Origin: Burkholderia cepacia ATCC 25416
Lineage (GTDB): Bacteria; Pseudomonadota; Gammaproteobacteria; Burkholderiales; Burkholderiaceae
Direction: 5' to 3'
Assembly (NCBI RefSeq): GCF_001411495.1
Contig: NZ_CP012981.1
Location: 372,001 to 436,000 of the forward strand
DNA length: 64,000 bases
Shown: positions 56,619 through 64,000 of the stretch, one piece after another
How the letters are laid out: every line of letters starts with the position of its first letter
How positions within the stretch are numbered: the stretch's first letter is position 1
Made by a program: the position numbers and the translations under genes
The notes under the pieces: model-generated
Database searches by the model: none
What the model saw: the letters and a program-made list of their open reading frames with translations, nothing else
What the model was told of the DNA's origin: nothing

Positions 56619-57705
56619 TCGATTCTCCTTCGACGTAGGTCGCGGTGAGGTTCAGGTCGCGATCGAACACCGCGAGGTCGGCCCATGCGCCGCGCTCGAG
56701 GCGGCCGCGATCGGCGATGCCGAGGTAGTCGGCCGCATAGCGCGACATCCGGTTCGACACATCGGCGATCGGCAGGCCGAGCGACACGAGGTTGCGCAGC
56801 GCCTGGTCCATCGTCAGCGTGCTACCGGCGAGCGTGCCGTCGGCGAGACGCACGCCGCCGAGGCACTTCGTCACGTGCTGGCTGCCGAGCCGGTATTCGC
56901 CGTCGGGCATGCCCGTCGCGGACGTGCTGTCGGTCACGACGTACAGGCGCGGGATCGCGCGCAGCGCCGCACGAATCGCGCCCGGGTGCACGTGCAGCAG
57001 ATCGGGAATGATTTCCGCGTATTCGGCATGAGCAAGCGCCGCGCCCACCAGGCCGGGGTTGCGGTGATGCAGCGGCGACATCGCGTTGAACAGGTGCGTG
57101 AAGCCGCACGCGCCGTGCTTGAGCGCGGCCACCGCGTCGTCGTAGGTCGCGAGCGAATGGCCGAGCTGCACGCGCACGCCGCGCGCGGCCATCTCGCCGA
57201 TGATCTCGATATGGCCGGCGATTTCCGGCGCGAGCGTGACGACGCGGATCGGCGCGATCGACAGGTACTTCAGCACTTCGTCGAGCACGGCCGAGACGGC
57301 CGCGTCGGGCTGCGCGCCGAGCTTGCCGGGGTTGATGTACGGGCCTTCGAGGTGCACGCCGAGCACGCGCGCGCCGCCCGGCGTGCGGGCACGCGCGACG
57401 CTGCCGAGGTTGCCGACGACTTTCATCAGTTCGTCGCGCGGCGCGGTCATCGTCGTCGCGAGCAGGCTCGTCGTGCCGAATTGCGCGTGCGTGCGGGCGA
57501 TCGTCTCGATCGCGTCGCCGCCTTCCATCACGTCGGCGCCGCCGCCGCCGTGCACGTGCAGGTCGATGAAGCCGGGCAGGATGTAAGGCGCGTCGTTCTT
57601 CGCGGGATCGACGGGCGTGCCGTCGAGTGTCGTGATGCGGCCGTTCTCGCTATCGAGCGAACCGTGAATCCAGCCGTCGGGGGTAAGGATGTTTCCAGTC
57701 AGCAT
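56602..57705 (-). CDS. nagA: N-acetylglucosamine-6-phosphate deacetylase
   Basis: Converts GlcNAc-6-P to GlcN-6-P. It has 367 residues and the amidohydrolase fold. Metal-binding features are LPGFIDLHVHGGGGADVM, HLEGPYINPGKLGAQ, LGHSLATYDDA and THLFNAMSPLHHRNPG; catalytic Asp is in VVTDSTSATGMPDG. The start MLTGNILTPDG is preferred over an ATG 51 bases upstream. GntR gene lies 99 bp upstream on the same strand. Confidence 0.96.
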   Translation of the reverse strand: MLTGNILTPDGWIHGSLDSENGRITTLDGTPVDPAKNDAPYILPGFIDLHVHGGGGADVMEGGDAIETIARTHAQFGTTSLLATTMTAPRDELMKVVGNLGSVARARTPGGARVLGVHLEGPYINPGKLGAQPDAAVSAVLDEVLKYLSIAPIRVVTLAPEIAGHIEIIGEMAARGVRVQLGHSLATYDDAVAALKHGACGFTHLFNAMSPLHHRNPGLVGAALAHAEYAEIIPDLLHVHPGAIRAALRAIPRLYVVTDSTSATGMPDGEYRLGSQHVTKCLGGVRLADGTLAGSTLTMDQALRNLVSLGLPIADVSNRMSRYAADYLGIADRGRLERGAWADLAVFDRDLNLTATYVEGESIVEYA

Positions 57706-57804
57706 GACGTTCTCTTGATGATCTGGTGACGCGGGTATCCGCGTCGTGATTTGCAATTCCGTGTCGTTGCTTCACGGCTGTCGCGCGCGGGCGAGTCTCG
57801 CGCG

Positions 57805-58539
57805 TCAGCGTTTCAGTTCGGCGACGAAGTCGTAGTAATCGTCGCGGCAATACGTTTCGCTCACTTCGATCGCGCGCTGGTCGGCACCGTAGCCGATCCG
57901 CGTGATCACCAGCAGCGCCGAGCCCGGCTTCACCGCCATCCATTTCGCGATCGCGTGGGTCGCGTTCGCCGCGCGAAAGTGCTGCAGCGCGCGCACGACG
58001 GTCATCCCGCGCGCGTCGAGGTATTCGTACAGCGACGCACCGAGCGCCTGCGGATCGGGCACCACCGCGGCCGGCAGCGTCGAGTGCTCGACCGCCATCA
58101 CGATGCCGTCCGCGCGGCGCAGCCGTTCGAGCCGCGCCACCGTCGCGCCGGGGGCGAGGCCGAGATGCGTGATCTCGTCGCGGCTCGCGGCGCGCAGCGT
58201 GCGCGACAGCCACACCGAATCGGGCACGAAGCCGCGCTGCTTCATCTTCGCGGTGAAGCCGACGAGACGCGACAGCGGATCGGCGACGCGCGGCGTGATG
58301 AAGCTGCCCGCCCCGCGCGCCCGCTTGATCAGCCCCTGCTCGACCAGCAGCGCGAGTGCGCGACGGGCCGTGATCCGCGATACACCGACCGACACCGACA
58401 GCAGCCGCTCCGACGGCAGCGCCTCGCCGGCCCGCCACGCGCCGGCGTGGATCGCGCTCGCCAGGTTGCGGGCGAGCTGCAGATAGAGCGGCGTATCGCT
58501 GAGGGGATCGGGCGCCAGTTCGGACCAGCCGGTTTCCAT
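57805..58539 (-). CDS. GntR-family regulator of GlcNAc genes (NagR/DasR/NagQ-like)
   Basis: A transcription factor of 244 residues. The winged HTH (about 10-80) includes LPSERLLSVSVGVSRITARRALALLVEQGL (in part) and a UTRA effector domain (about 95-235) ends RDDYYDFVAEL. Such regulators bind GlcN-6-P or GlcNAc-6-P and release DNA. It is the first gene of the nag operon, and the palindrome over its promoter suggests self-repression. GGAGG lies 5 bases before the ATG. Confidence 0.9.
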   Translation of the reverse strand: METGWSELAPDPLSDTPLYLQLARNLASAIHAGAWRAGEALPSERLLSVSVGVSRITARRALALLVEQGLIKRARGAGSFITPRVADPLSRLVGFTAKMKQRGFVPDSVWLSRTLRAASRDEITHLGLAPGATVARLERLRRADGIVMAVEHSTLPAAVVPDPQALGASLYEYLDARGMTVVRALQHFRAANATHAIAKWMAVKPGSALLVITRIGYGADQRAIEVSETYCRDDYYDFVAELKR

Positions 58540-58587
58540 GTGCCTCCGGGTGTCGGACGACGACCTCGGGCCGTCGAAAGTGAGGGC

Positions 58588-58628
58588 ATTATATAACCAC
58601 CATAATACCAGTCAACGAACTGGTATTA
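58588..58628 (-). promoter_or_regulatory. nag operon promoter with palindromic operator
   Basis: On the minus strand TTGACT (58610-58615) and TATAAT (58588-58593) are spaced by 16 bases, giving a start near 58581. A perfect inverted repeat, TAATACCAGT-N6-ACTGGTATTA (58603-58628), covers the -35 box and fits a dimeric GntR-family repressor. Confidence 0.85.
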
Positions 58629-58995
58629 GCGACACGGAAATCGCCGAAAGCCTTGCCCGGCAAGCGTTTTAGTAGCGAGAAAGCCTTTGTTTACAACGCG
58701 ATGCGGGATAGGGATTTACCCGGATTGGTATGCAAGGGGACAGTTCAAGCGCCGGGCTTGCCGGGTTTGGAGGGATGGAAACGATACCGGAATAGAACCA
58801 GTTTGGCCGACTGGTATGCATCGGCGTCGGAGTGCCGGTACGGCGGGGACACGTGGACCGGCCGGCACCGGAAAGGCCGCGGGCACACCATGCAATCGCG
58901 GACGGGACGAACGTTTACCGCAGCCGACTCTCGCGCTGTCGTCCGCCGGCTCGAGATCCGCATCCGGCACGACCGTGATGCCCGAAGGCCCTGCC
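58629..58995. other. Intergenic region with further ACTGGTAT-like sites
   Basis: No convincing gene lies between the nag promoter and the LysR gene. A second, shorter palindrome ACCAGT-N7-ACTGGT (58797-58815) runs into ACTGGTATGCA, and a related TTGGTATGCA stands at 58725-58734. Base composition is mixed and lower in GC at 58,629-58,740. Open frames here look like chance. Confidence 0.45.
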
Positions 58996-59907
58996 CTACT
59001 CGGCCGTCCTTTTCCACGAGCGGAACAGATCCAGCAGCGCACGGCATGGCGTCGACGTCGCCCCGCCCCGTCGCCACACCGCGCCGACGTCCATCGTCGG
59101 CACGGTCACGCTGAGATTGCGGCGGCTGATCCGGTTGCCTTCCAGGGACCAGGGCCGGTACACGAGGTCCGAGAGGATGGTCACCCCGTGCCCGAGCGCG
59201 ACGAGGCTTCTCACGGCCTCGATCGACTTGCTCTGCATCCAGACGTTCGGCGTGATCCCGTAGCTTCCCCAGTACTTGCCGACGGTTCGCAGGTGCTCGT
59301 CCATGTCCAGCAGCAGATAGTTCTCGCGCGCGACGTCTTCGAGGGTGACGCGACGGGCGTCTTGCAGCGGATGATCCGGATGGGTCCACAACCGGCGCGG
59401 CGAACGAAGAATCGTCTCGTATTTCAGGTCGTCGACTTCCGCGGTGTTCGACACCAGCAGCAGCGCAATATCGAGGCGATCGTCGGCCAGCATCTCCTCG
59501 ATTGCTTCGCGTTCGTTTTCGACGATGCTCACGCCCAGGTTGCCGAACCGCCGCGAAATGGCGGACATCAGCGACGGCATCAGATACGCCGAGATGGTTT
59601 CGGTCATCCCGATACGGACATGCCCCGAGATCTGCTCGGGGTCCTCCTGCGCGGCTGAAACGGCGCGGTCGATGGACATCGTCGCGTGCTGCACATGACG
59701 CAGGAATCGCTCGCCGGCCGGCGTCAGGCGGACGCCTTTCGCATGACGCAGAAGCAGCGTGACGCCGACCGAATCCTCGAGTTTCCTCAATGCGATCGTC
59801 ATCGACGATTGAGACACCGAACAGAGATTGGCCGACTTCGAAATTTGCCCCGTATCGGCAACGGAGACGAAGTATTCGATCTGGCGCAGGGTGATGTGCG
59901 TGTTCAC
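58996..59907 (-). CDS. LysR-family transcriptional regulator
   Basis: A regulator of 303 residues from a GTG (VNTHITLRQIEYF). The winged HTH lies in residues 5-63 (SKSANLCSVSQSSMTIALRKLE) and the effector domain in about 90-295. The frame is open upstream to 59973 without homology. The start lacks a strong ribosome site. It is divergent from the molybdoenzyme gene and is the likely activator of that cluster. The effector is unknown. Confidence 0.88.
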   Translation of the reverse strand: MNTHITLRQIEYFVSVADTGQISKSANLCSVSQSSMTIALRKLEDSVGVTLLLRHAKGVRLTPAGERFLRHVQHATMSIDRAVSAAQEDPEQISGHVRIGMTETISAYLMPSLMSAISRRFGNLGVSIVENEREAIEEMLADDRLDIALLLVSNTAEVDDLKYETILRSPRRLWTHPDHPLQDARRVTLEDVARENYLLLDMDEHLRTVGKYWGSYGITPNVWMQSKSIEAVRSLVALGHGVTILSDLVYRPWSLEGNRISRRNLSVTVPTMDVGAVWRRGGATSTPCRALLDLFRSWKRTAE

Positions 59908-59991
59908 GGGAAAGGATCCGGGAAGTCCGGGCAGCGCAGGATCAGCGTTGCCCCGAGGGGGCGGACGGTACATCGGATCGACGGCCGAGGT

Positions 59992-60058
59992 ATTGATTCA
60001 ATATATATCGGACCATCGAAAGGATGAATTTGTCATGGCTGCCTCCGCTTCCTAGCAT
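59992..60058 (+). promoter_or_regulatory. Promoter of the molybdoenzyme gene with LysR-type site
   Basis: TTGTCA (60030-60035) and TAGCAT (60053-60058) are spaced by 17 bases, giving a start near 60065. A palindrome ATTGA-T-TCAAT (59992-60002) is centred near -68, where LysR-type regulators usually hold their primary recognition site, and an AT-rich tract follows it. Confidence 0.6.
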
Positions 60059-60090
60059 AGTCGCAAACATGACGTGGACGATGCGAACCG

Positions 60091-63000
60091 ATGGAGACGC
60101 AGGAAAAGAAAGGCTATTGCACGTTGTGCCGGTCGCGCTGCGGCACGGTCAACGTCGTGCGCGGCGACACGATGATCAAGGTCCGCCCCGACGACACGCA
60201 TCCGACCGGCCGCGCGATGTGCATGAAGGGAAAGGCCGCGCCCGAACTCGTACATCACCCGAATCGGGTGTTGCATCCCATGCGGCGCACGCGCCCGAAG
60301 GATGCCGCCGACCCCGGCTGGCGGCGCATCGGCTGGGATGAAGCGCTCTCCGAGATCGCGGAACGTCTTGCTCATTTCAAACGGGAAAACGGTGCCGAGT
60401 CGGTCGCGTTTGGCGTCACCACGCCAAGCGGAACACCGATGAGCGACAGCATCGACTGGGTCGAGCGATTCGTCTGGTCATTCGGGAGCCCGAACATCTG
60501 CTATGCGACCGAGATATGCAACTGGCACAAGGACAGCGCGCATGCCTTTACGTTCGGCTGCGGCATTCCAGCCGCGGATTACCGGAATGCCGAGCTCATC
60601 GTGCTGTGGGGAAACAATCCCGCCAACACCTGGCTGGCGCAGGCCGATGCCATCGCGAAGGGCCGCCGCAACGGGGCCAGGCTGATCGTCGTCGATCCGC
60701 GGCCGACCGCACTCGCACGCGAGGCCGATCTGTGGCTGCGCGTGAACCCCGGGACGGACGGCGCGCTCGCGATGGCGATCGCACGGCAGATGATCGCGAC
60801 CGGCAACGTCGACGATGCGTTCGTCCGGGAATGGACGAACGGCCCGTTGCTCGTGCGTGCCGACACCGGACGGTTTCTGCGCGAGCGCGACATCGACGGC
60901 GATGCGCCGGGCAACCGGTACGTGCTCTGGAACGCGACGCTCGACCGGCTGGAGCTGGCCGGAGAGGAAACCGCGACCCGACCTTCCGATCTGTCGATGG
61001 CCGGCGTCCGCCATGTGGCGGTCCGGGATTCGGCCGGGCACAACATGCACGTGGCATGCACACCGGCCTTCGACCTCTATTCGGCGGCGCTCGCCCCCTT
61101 TACGCCGGAACATGCGGCGGCGATCACCGGGGTCGACGCAGCCGACATCGTCGAAGCCGCCCGAATGCTGCGGCCGCATCAGGCAATCGCCTATCACGCG
61201 TGGTCGGGCGTCGGCATGCACACCAACGCCACCCAGACCGAGCGCGCGATTGCGACGCTGTATGCGTTGACGGGTGCGTTCGACACGTGCGGCTCGAATC
61301 GGGAATGGACGAAGCAGCCGGCCAACCCGGTCAGCAGCTACGCGATGCTGAACCCGCAGCAACGCGCAAAAGCGCTCGGCCTCGCGGATCGGCCGCTCGG
61401 CCCGCCGTCGCAAGGCTGGGTCACGGCGCGCGACGTCTATCGCGCCATCCTCGACGGCGAGCCCTACCGCGTCCGTGCGCTGGTCGCGTTCGGTACGAAC
61501 ATGGTGCTGTCCCAGGCGGATGGCGGCGTCGCGCACGACGCGCTCTGCGCGCTCGACTTTCATGTTCACTGCGATCTCTTCGAAACACCGTCGTCACGCT
61601 ATGCGGACATCCTGCTGCCCGTGAACACACCGTGGGAACGGGAAGGCCTGCGTCTCGGCTTCGAGATCGACGAGCGCGCGGTCGAACTCGTGCAGCTCAG
61701 GCAGCGCATGGTGCCGCCGAGAGGAGAGAGCCGCGCGGACTACGACATCGTCTTCGACCTCGCCGTGCGACTCGGCATGCAGGACACATTCTTCGGCGGC
61801 AGCATCGAGGCGGGATGGAATCACGTGCTCGAACCGCTCGGGCTGGACGTTGCGTCGCTGCGCGCCCATCCGGAAGGCATCGTCAGGCCGTTGCCTCAAG
61901 GCGAGCGGCAGTACGCGGCGGCGACACCCGACGGCGTGCGCGGTTTCAACACGGAGACGCGGCGTGTCGAACTGTACTCCGAGAACCTGCATCGTCACGG
62001 CTACCCGCCCGTTCCGCGGTACGTACCGCCGCAGCACGGCGAAGATGCGCGGGCGGACAATCGCCGTCGCTTCCCCTGTACGTTGACCTCGATGAAGAAC
62101 GGGTACTACTGCCACAGCCAGCATCGCGGCCTGCCAAGCCTGCGTCGCCGCGCGCCGTACCCGGTGGCGGAACTCAATGACGAACGGGCGGCGGAACACG
62201 GCATCGTCGACGGCGACTGGTGCCTGATCGAAACGACGAACGGCTCGGCACGCTTCAAGGCACGCGTCGTCCCGGAACTCGCCCGCGACGTGATCGTGGC
62301 CGAATACGGCTGGTGGCAAGCCTGCGACGAGGTCGGCCAGGATGCGCTCCCGGTGGACGGGCACGACAACAGCAATTTCAACCGCCTCGTCTCGGCGACG
62401 AAACTCGATCCGGTCAGCGGATCCTCGCCGCTGCGTTCCGTGCGTTGCCGCATCAGGCTCGACCCGTCGGTCGATCCGTCGCGCCGGTCGTGGAAAGGCC
62501 TGCGGGATTTTGTCGTATCCGCCATGCACGAAGAAGCGAGCGGCGTGCGAACCGTCACGTTTCGCGCCGCGGACGGCGGCGCACTGCCGGACTATCTGCC
62601 CGGCCAGCACGTGAGCTTGCATGTCCCGTCGCTCGGCGACGGCGGGACGACGCGCGCCTATTCGCTGACGGGCGCCGCCCGCGAAGACGATCGCCGCACG
62701 TACTCCATCTCGGTACGCCACCAGAAAGGCCGGACCCGCGACGGCACGGCGTTCGAAGGCGCGATGTCGTCGTACATCCACGGCACGCTCAAGGTCGGCG
62801 ACCCCGTGTTGCTCGGTGCGCCCGGCGGGACGTTCGTCGTGCCGCCTGCATCGCGGCAGCCGGTCGTGATGTTCGCCGGCGGCATCGGCATCACGCCCTT
62901 CATCTCGTACCTGGAATCGATCCGGGACCAGGCGGACCGCGCGCCGGAGTCGAGACTCTTCTATGCAAACCTGAACAGCACGACCCACGCGTTCCGCGAA

Positions 63001-63537
63001 CGCATCGAGACATTGAAGCGGCGGCTGCCGACGCTCGAGGTCGTCAACTGCTACAACCAGCCGCACGACGAAACGCCGGGACACGACTATCAGATGCTCG
63101 GCTACCTGTCGGCCGACGTGGTCGACGACGACCTGATCCGGCGGCGCGCGCGTTTTTTTCTGTGCGGCCCCGAACCGATGATGCAGGCGATTGCGTCGGG
63201 ACTGATCGCGCGCGGCGTACCGCCGTTCGACATATTCAAGGAGGCGTTCAGATCGCCGTCCAGGCCGACGCCCGACCCGTCGAAGCAATACGCGGTGCAG
63301 TTCGCGCGATCGCGTCGCACGGCCACCTGGACAGCTCGCGACGGAAGCCTGCTGTCGTTCGCGGAACGTCTCGGCATCGCATTGCCGAGCGGTTGCCGGG
63401 TCGGGCAATGCGAGAGCTGCGCGGTCAAGGTCATGTCGGGCGAAGTCACGCATTTGAGCGGGCATGGACCGGACGAACCGGACATGTGCCTCGCCTGCCA
63501 GGCCATTCCGGCCACCGACGTCAGCATCGACGCATAA
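60091..63537 (+). CDS. Molybdopterin oxidoreductase fused to a flavin/2Fe-2S reductase
   Basis: A protein of 1148 residues combining two enzymes. The first about 760 residues are a DMSO-reductase-family molybdo-bis-MGD enzyme: [4Fe-4S] ligands C10, C13, C17 and C44, catalytic region NICYATEICNWHKDSAH (C137 or C143 as candidate Mo ligand), LWGNNPANTW, and a C-terminal MGD-binding domain (about 670-780). Then comes an FAD domain (about 800-905, TRAYSLTG), an NAD domain (about 920-1030, GGIGITPF) and a plant-type [2Fe-2S] domain (C1102, C1107, C1110 and C1133 or C1136). It should pass electrons between NAD(P)H and molybdenum in one chain. No Tat signal, so cytoplasmic. The substrate is unknown; no ribosome site precedes the ATG. 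Confidence 0.85.
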   Translation: METQEKKGYCTLCRSRCGTVNVVRGDTMIKVRPDDTHPTGRAMCMKGKAAPELVHHPNRVLHPMRRTRPKDAADPGWRRIGWDEALSEIAERLAHFKRENGAESVAFGVTTPSGTPMSDSIDWVERFVWSFGSPNICYATEICNWHKDSAHAFTFGCGIPAADYRNAELIVLWGNNPANTWLAQADAIAKGRRNGARLIVVDPRPTALAREADLWLRVNPGTDGALAMAIARQMIATGNVDDAFVREWTNGPLLVRADTGRFLRERDIDGDAPGNRYVLWNATLDRLELAGEETATRPSDLSMAGVRHVAVRDSAGHNMHVACTPAFDLYSAALAPFTPEHAAAITGVDAADIVEAARMLRPHQAIAYHAWSGVGMHTNATQTERAIATLYALTGAFDTCGSNREWTKQPANPVSSYAMLNPQQRAKALGLADRPLGPPSQGWVTARDVYRAILDGEPYRVRALVAFGTNMVLSQADGGVAHDALCALDFHVHCDLFETPSSRYADILLPVNTPWEREGLRLGFEIDERAVELVQLRQRMVPPRGESRADYDIVFDLAVRLGMQDTFFGGSIEAGWNHVLEPLGLDVASLRAHPEGIVRPLPQGERQYAAATPDGVRGFNTETRRVELYSENLHRHGYPPVPRYVPPQHGEDARADNRRRFPCTLTSMKNGYYCHSQHRGLPSLRRRAPYPVAELNDERAAEHGIVDGDWCLIETTNGSARFKARVVPELARDVIVAEYGWWQACDEVGQDALPVDGHDNSNFNRLVSATKLDPVSGSSPLRSVRCRIRLDPSVDPSRRSWKGLRDFVVSAMHEEASGVRTVTFRAADGGALPDYLPGQHVSLHVPSLGDGGTTRAYSLTGAAREDDRRTYSISVRHQKGRTRDGTAFEGAMSSYIHGTLKVGDPVLLGAPGGTFVVPPASRQPVVMFAGGIGITPFISYLESIRDQADRAPESRLFYANLNSTTHAFRERIETLKRRLPTLEVVNCYNQPHDETPGHDYQMLGYLSADVVDDDLIRRRARFFLCGPEPMMQAIASGLIARGVPPFDIFKEAFRSPSRPTPDPSKQYAVQFARSRRTATWTARDGSLLSFAERLGIALPSGCRVGQCESCAVKVMSGEVTHLSGHGPDEPDMCLACQAIPATDVSIDA

Positions 63538-63561
63538 CCCCCGTTCGAGGAAAGGTTCACC

Positions 63562-64000
63562 ATGAAATTTTTCGACGCCGTCGCGACACGCGACGCACTG
63601 GATTTCGAATCGCTGGTCGCACGCCTGCGACAGGCGTTCATCGACGGCTGCCACGTACCGCTTCGCCATGCGCACACACTCCATGCCGACGGCGAAGACG
63701 AAGGCACGGTGCTCATCATGCCCGCGTGGGAAGACAACGGCTACCTGGGCATCAAGACGGTCAACATCTTCCCGGGCAATGCGAGACACGGCATGCCCGG
63801 ACTGCACTCGACCTACGTGCTCTATGACGGGCGGACAGGCCAGCCGCTTGCGCAGCTGGACGGAAACGAAATCACGTCGCGCCGCACCGCGGCTGCGTCT
63901 GCGCTGGCCGCGACCTATCTGGCCCGCCCGGATGCGTCGCGCCTCGTGCTGATGGGGGCCGGCCGGGTCGGCAGCCTGGTTCCGCCCGCCTATCGCAGCC
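63562..64000 (+). CDS. Ornithine cyclodeaminase/mu-crystallin family protein (partial)
   Basis: The first 146 codons of a gene that runs off the window. It starts MKFFDAVATRDALDFESL with GAGGAAAGG about 8 bases upstream and follows the molybdoenzyme by 24 bp. GYLGIKTVNIFPGNA, LHSTYVLYDGRTGQPLAQLDG, NEITSRRTAAASALAA and the Rossmann LMGAGRVG are family hallmarks. The family includes ornithine cyclodeaminase, alanine dehydrogenase and Delta1-pyrroline-2-carboxylate reductase, so a small amino or imino acid is a likely substrate. Confidence 0.88.
   Translation, partial: MKFFDAVATRDALDFESLVARLRQAFIDGCHVPLRHAHTLHADGEDEGTVLIMPAWEDNGYLGIKTVNIFPGNARHGMPGLHSTYVLYDGRTGQPLAQLDGNEITSRRTAAASALAATYLARPDASRLVLMGAGRVGSLVPPAYRS

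Noticed and set aside
58653..59114. Open frames between the nag promoter and the LysR gene
   Set aside because: No ribosome sites or domains; partly antisense to the LysR gene.

Overview
The window is a high-GC, gene-dense piece of bacterial chromosome that looks like Burkholderia (sensu lato, probably chromosome 1 of a Burkholderia cepacia complex-like species). The assignment is inferred from gene content and order: a phasin and beta-ketothiolase, the kdsD-kdsC-lptCAB-rpoN-hpf-ptsN-hprK-rapZ series, lolB-ispE-tRNA-Gln-prs-rplY-pth, a PagL-type lipid A deacylase, and a GlcNAc PTS locus with a IIA-HPr-EI fusion. No insertion sequence, prophage, CRISPR array or rRNA was seen; one tRNA (Gln, TTG) is present.

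Layout. 1-3.4 kb: polyhydroxybutyrate-related thiolase and phasin, then an orphan ParA ATPase. 3.4-11 kb: DNA maintenance (AlkA-type purine glycosylase and Mug in overlapping genes, SSB, UvrA) with an MFS transporter and an AI-2E family membrane protein. 11-16.3 kb (minus strand): PurU, a NUDIX hydrolase, a LysE exporter, Apt and a CPA2 antiporter. 16.4-25.7 kb (plus strand): Kdo and LPS-transport genes leading into RpoN, Hpf, PTS-Ntr IIA, HPr kinase, RapZ and a Lon-N-like protein. 25.7-27.7 kb: MutY and MutM (the 8-oxoguanine GO system). 27.8-33.8 kb: TPR protein, LolB, IspE, tRNA-Gln, Prs, L25 and Pth. 33.9-42 kb: HisC, ferredoxin, CoaD, RsmD, FtsY, a zeta-type GST, YbiB and LeuA. 42-48 kb: an NTF2-like protein, PagL, RpoH and a cytochrome bd operon with both small subunits. 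48-58.6 kb: a chitin-derived GlcNAc locus (secreted hexosaminidase, NagE, NagF, SIS-type deaminase, NagA, GntR regulator). 58.9-64 kb: an accessory catabolic-looking cluster with a divergent LysR regulator, a 1148-residue molybdopterin enzyme fused to its own ferredoxin reductase, and the start of an ornithine cyclodeaminase-family gene.

Regulation is unusually readable. leuA is preceded by a 24-codon leader peptide with four rare CTA leucine codons over stacked hairpins. rpoH has a perfect CIRCE operator across its promoter. The nag operon promoter carries a perfect palindrome whose ATACCA half-site recurs twice in the hexosaminidase promoter. kdsD has an extended -10 box placed so that the mRNA should begin at the start codon. 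The cytochrome bd genes have two FNR/ANR-type boxes, one lying on the start codon of cydP.

The best candidate for an undescribed system is the LysR / molybdoenzyme-reductase fusion / cyclodeaminase-like cluster at the right end. Its substrate cannot be read from the sequence, and the cluster continues past the window edge. All functional calls rest on recognised motifs and family knowledge; no database search was run.
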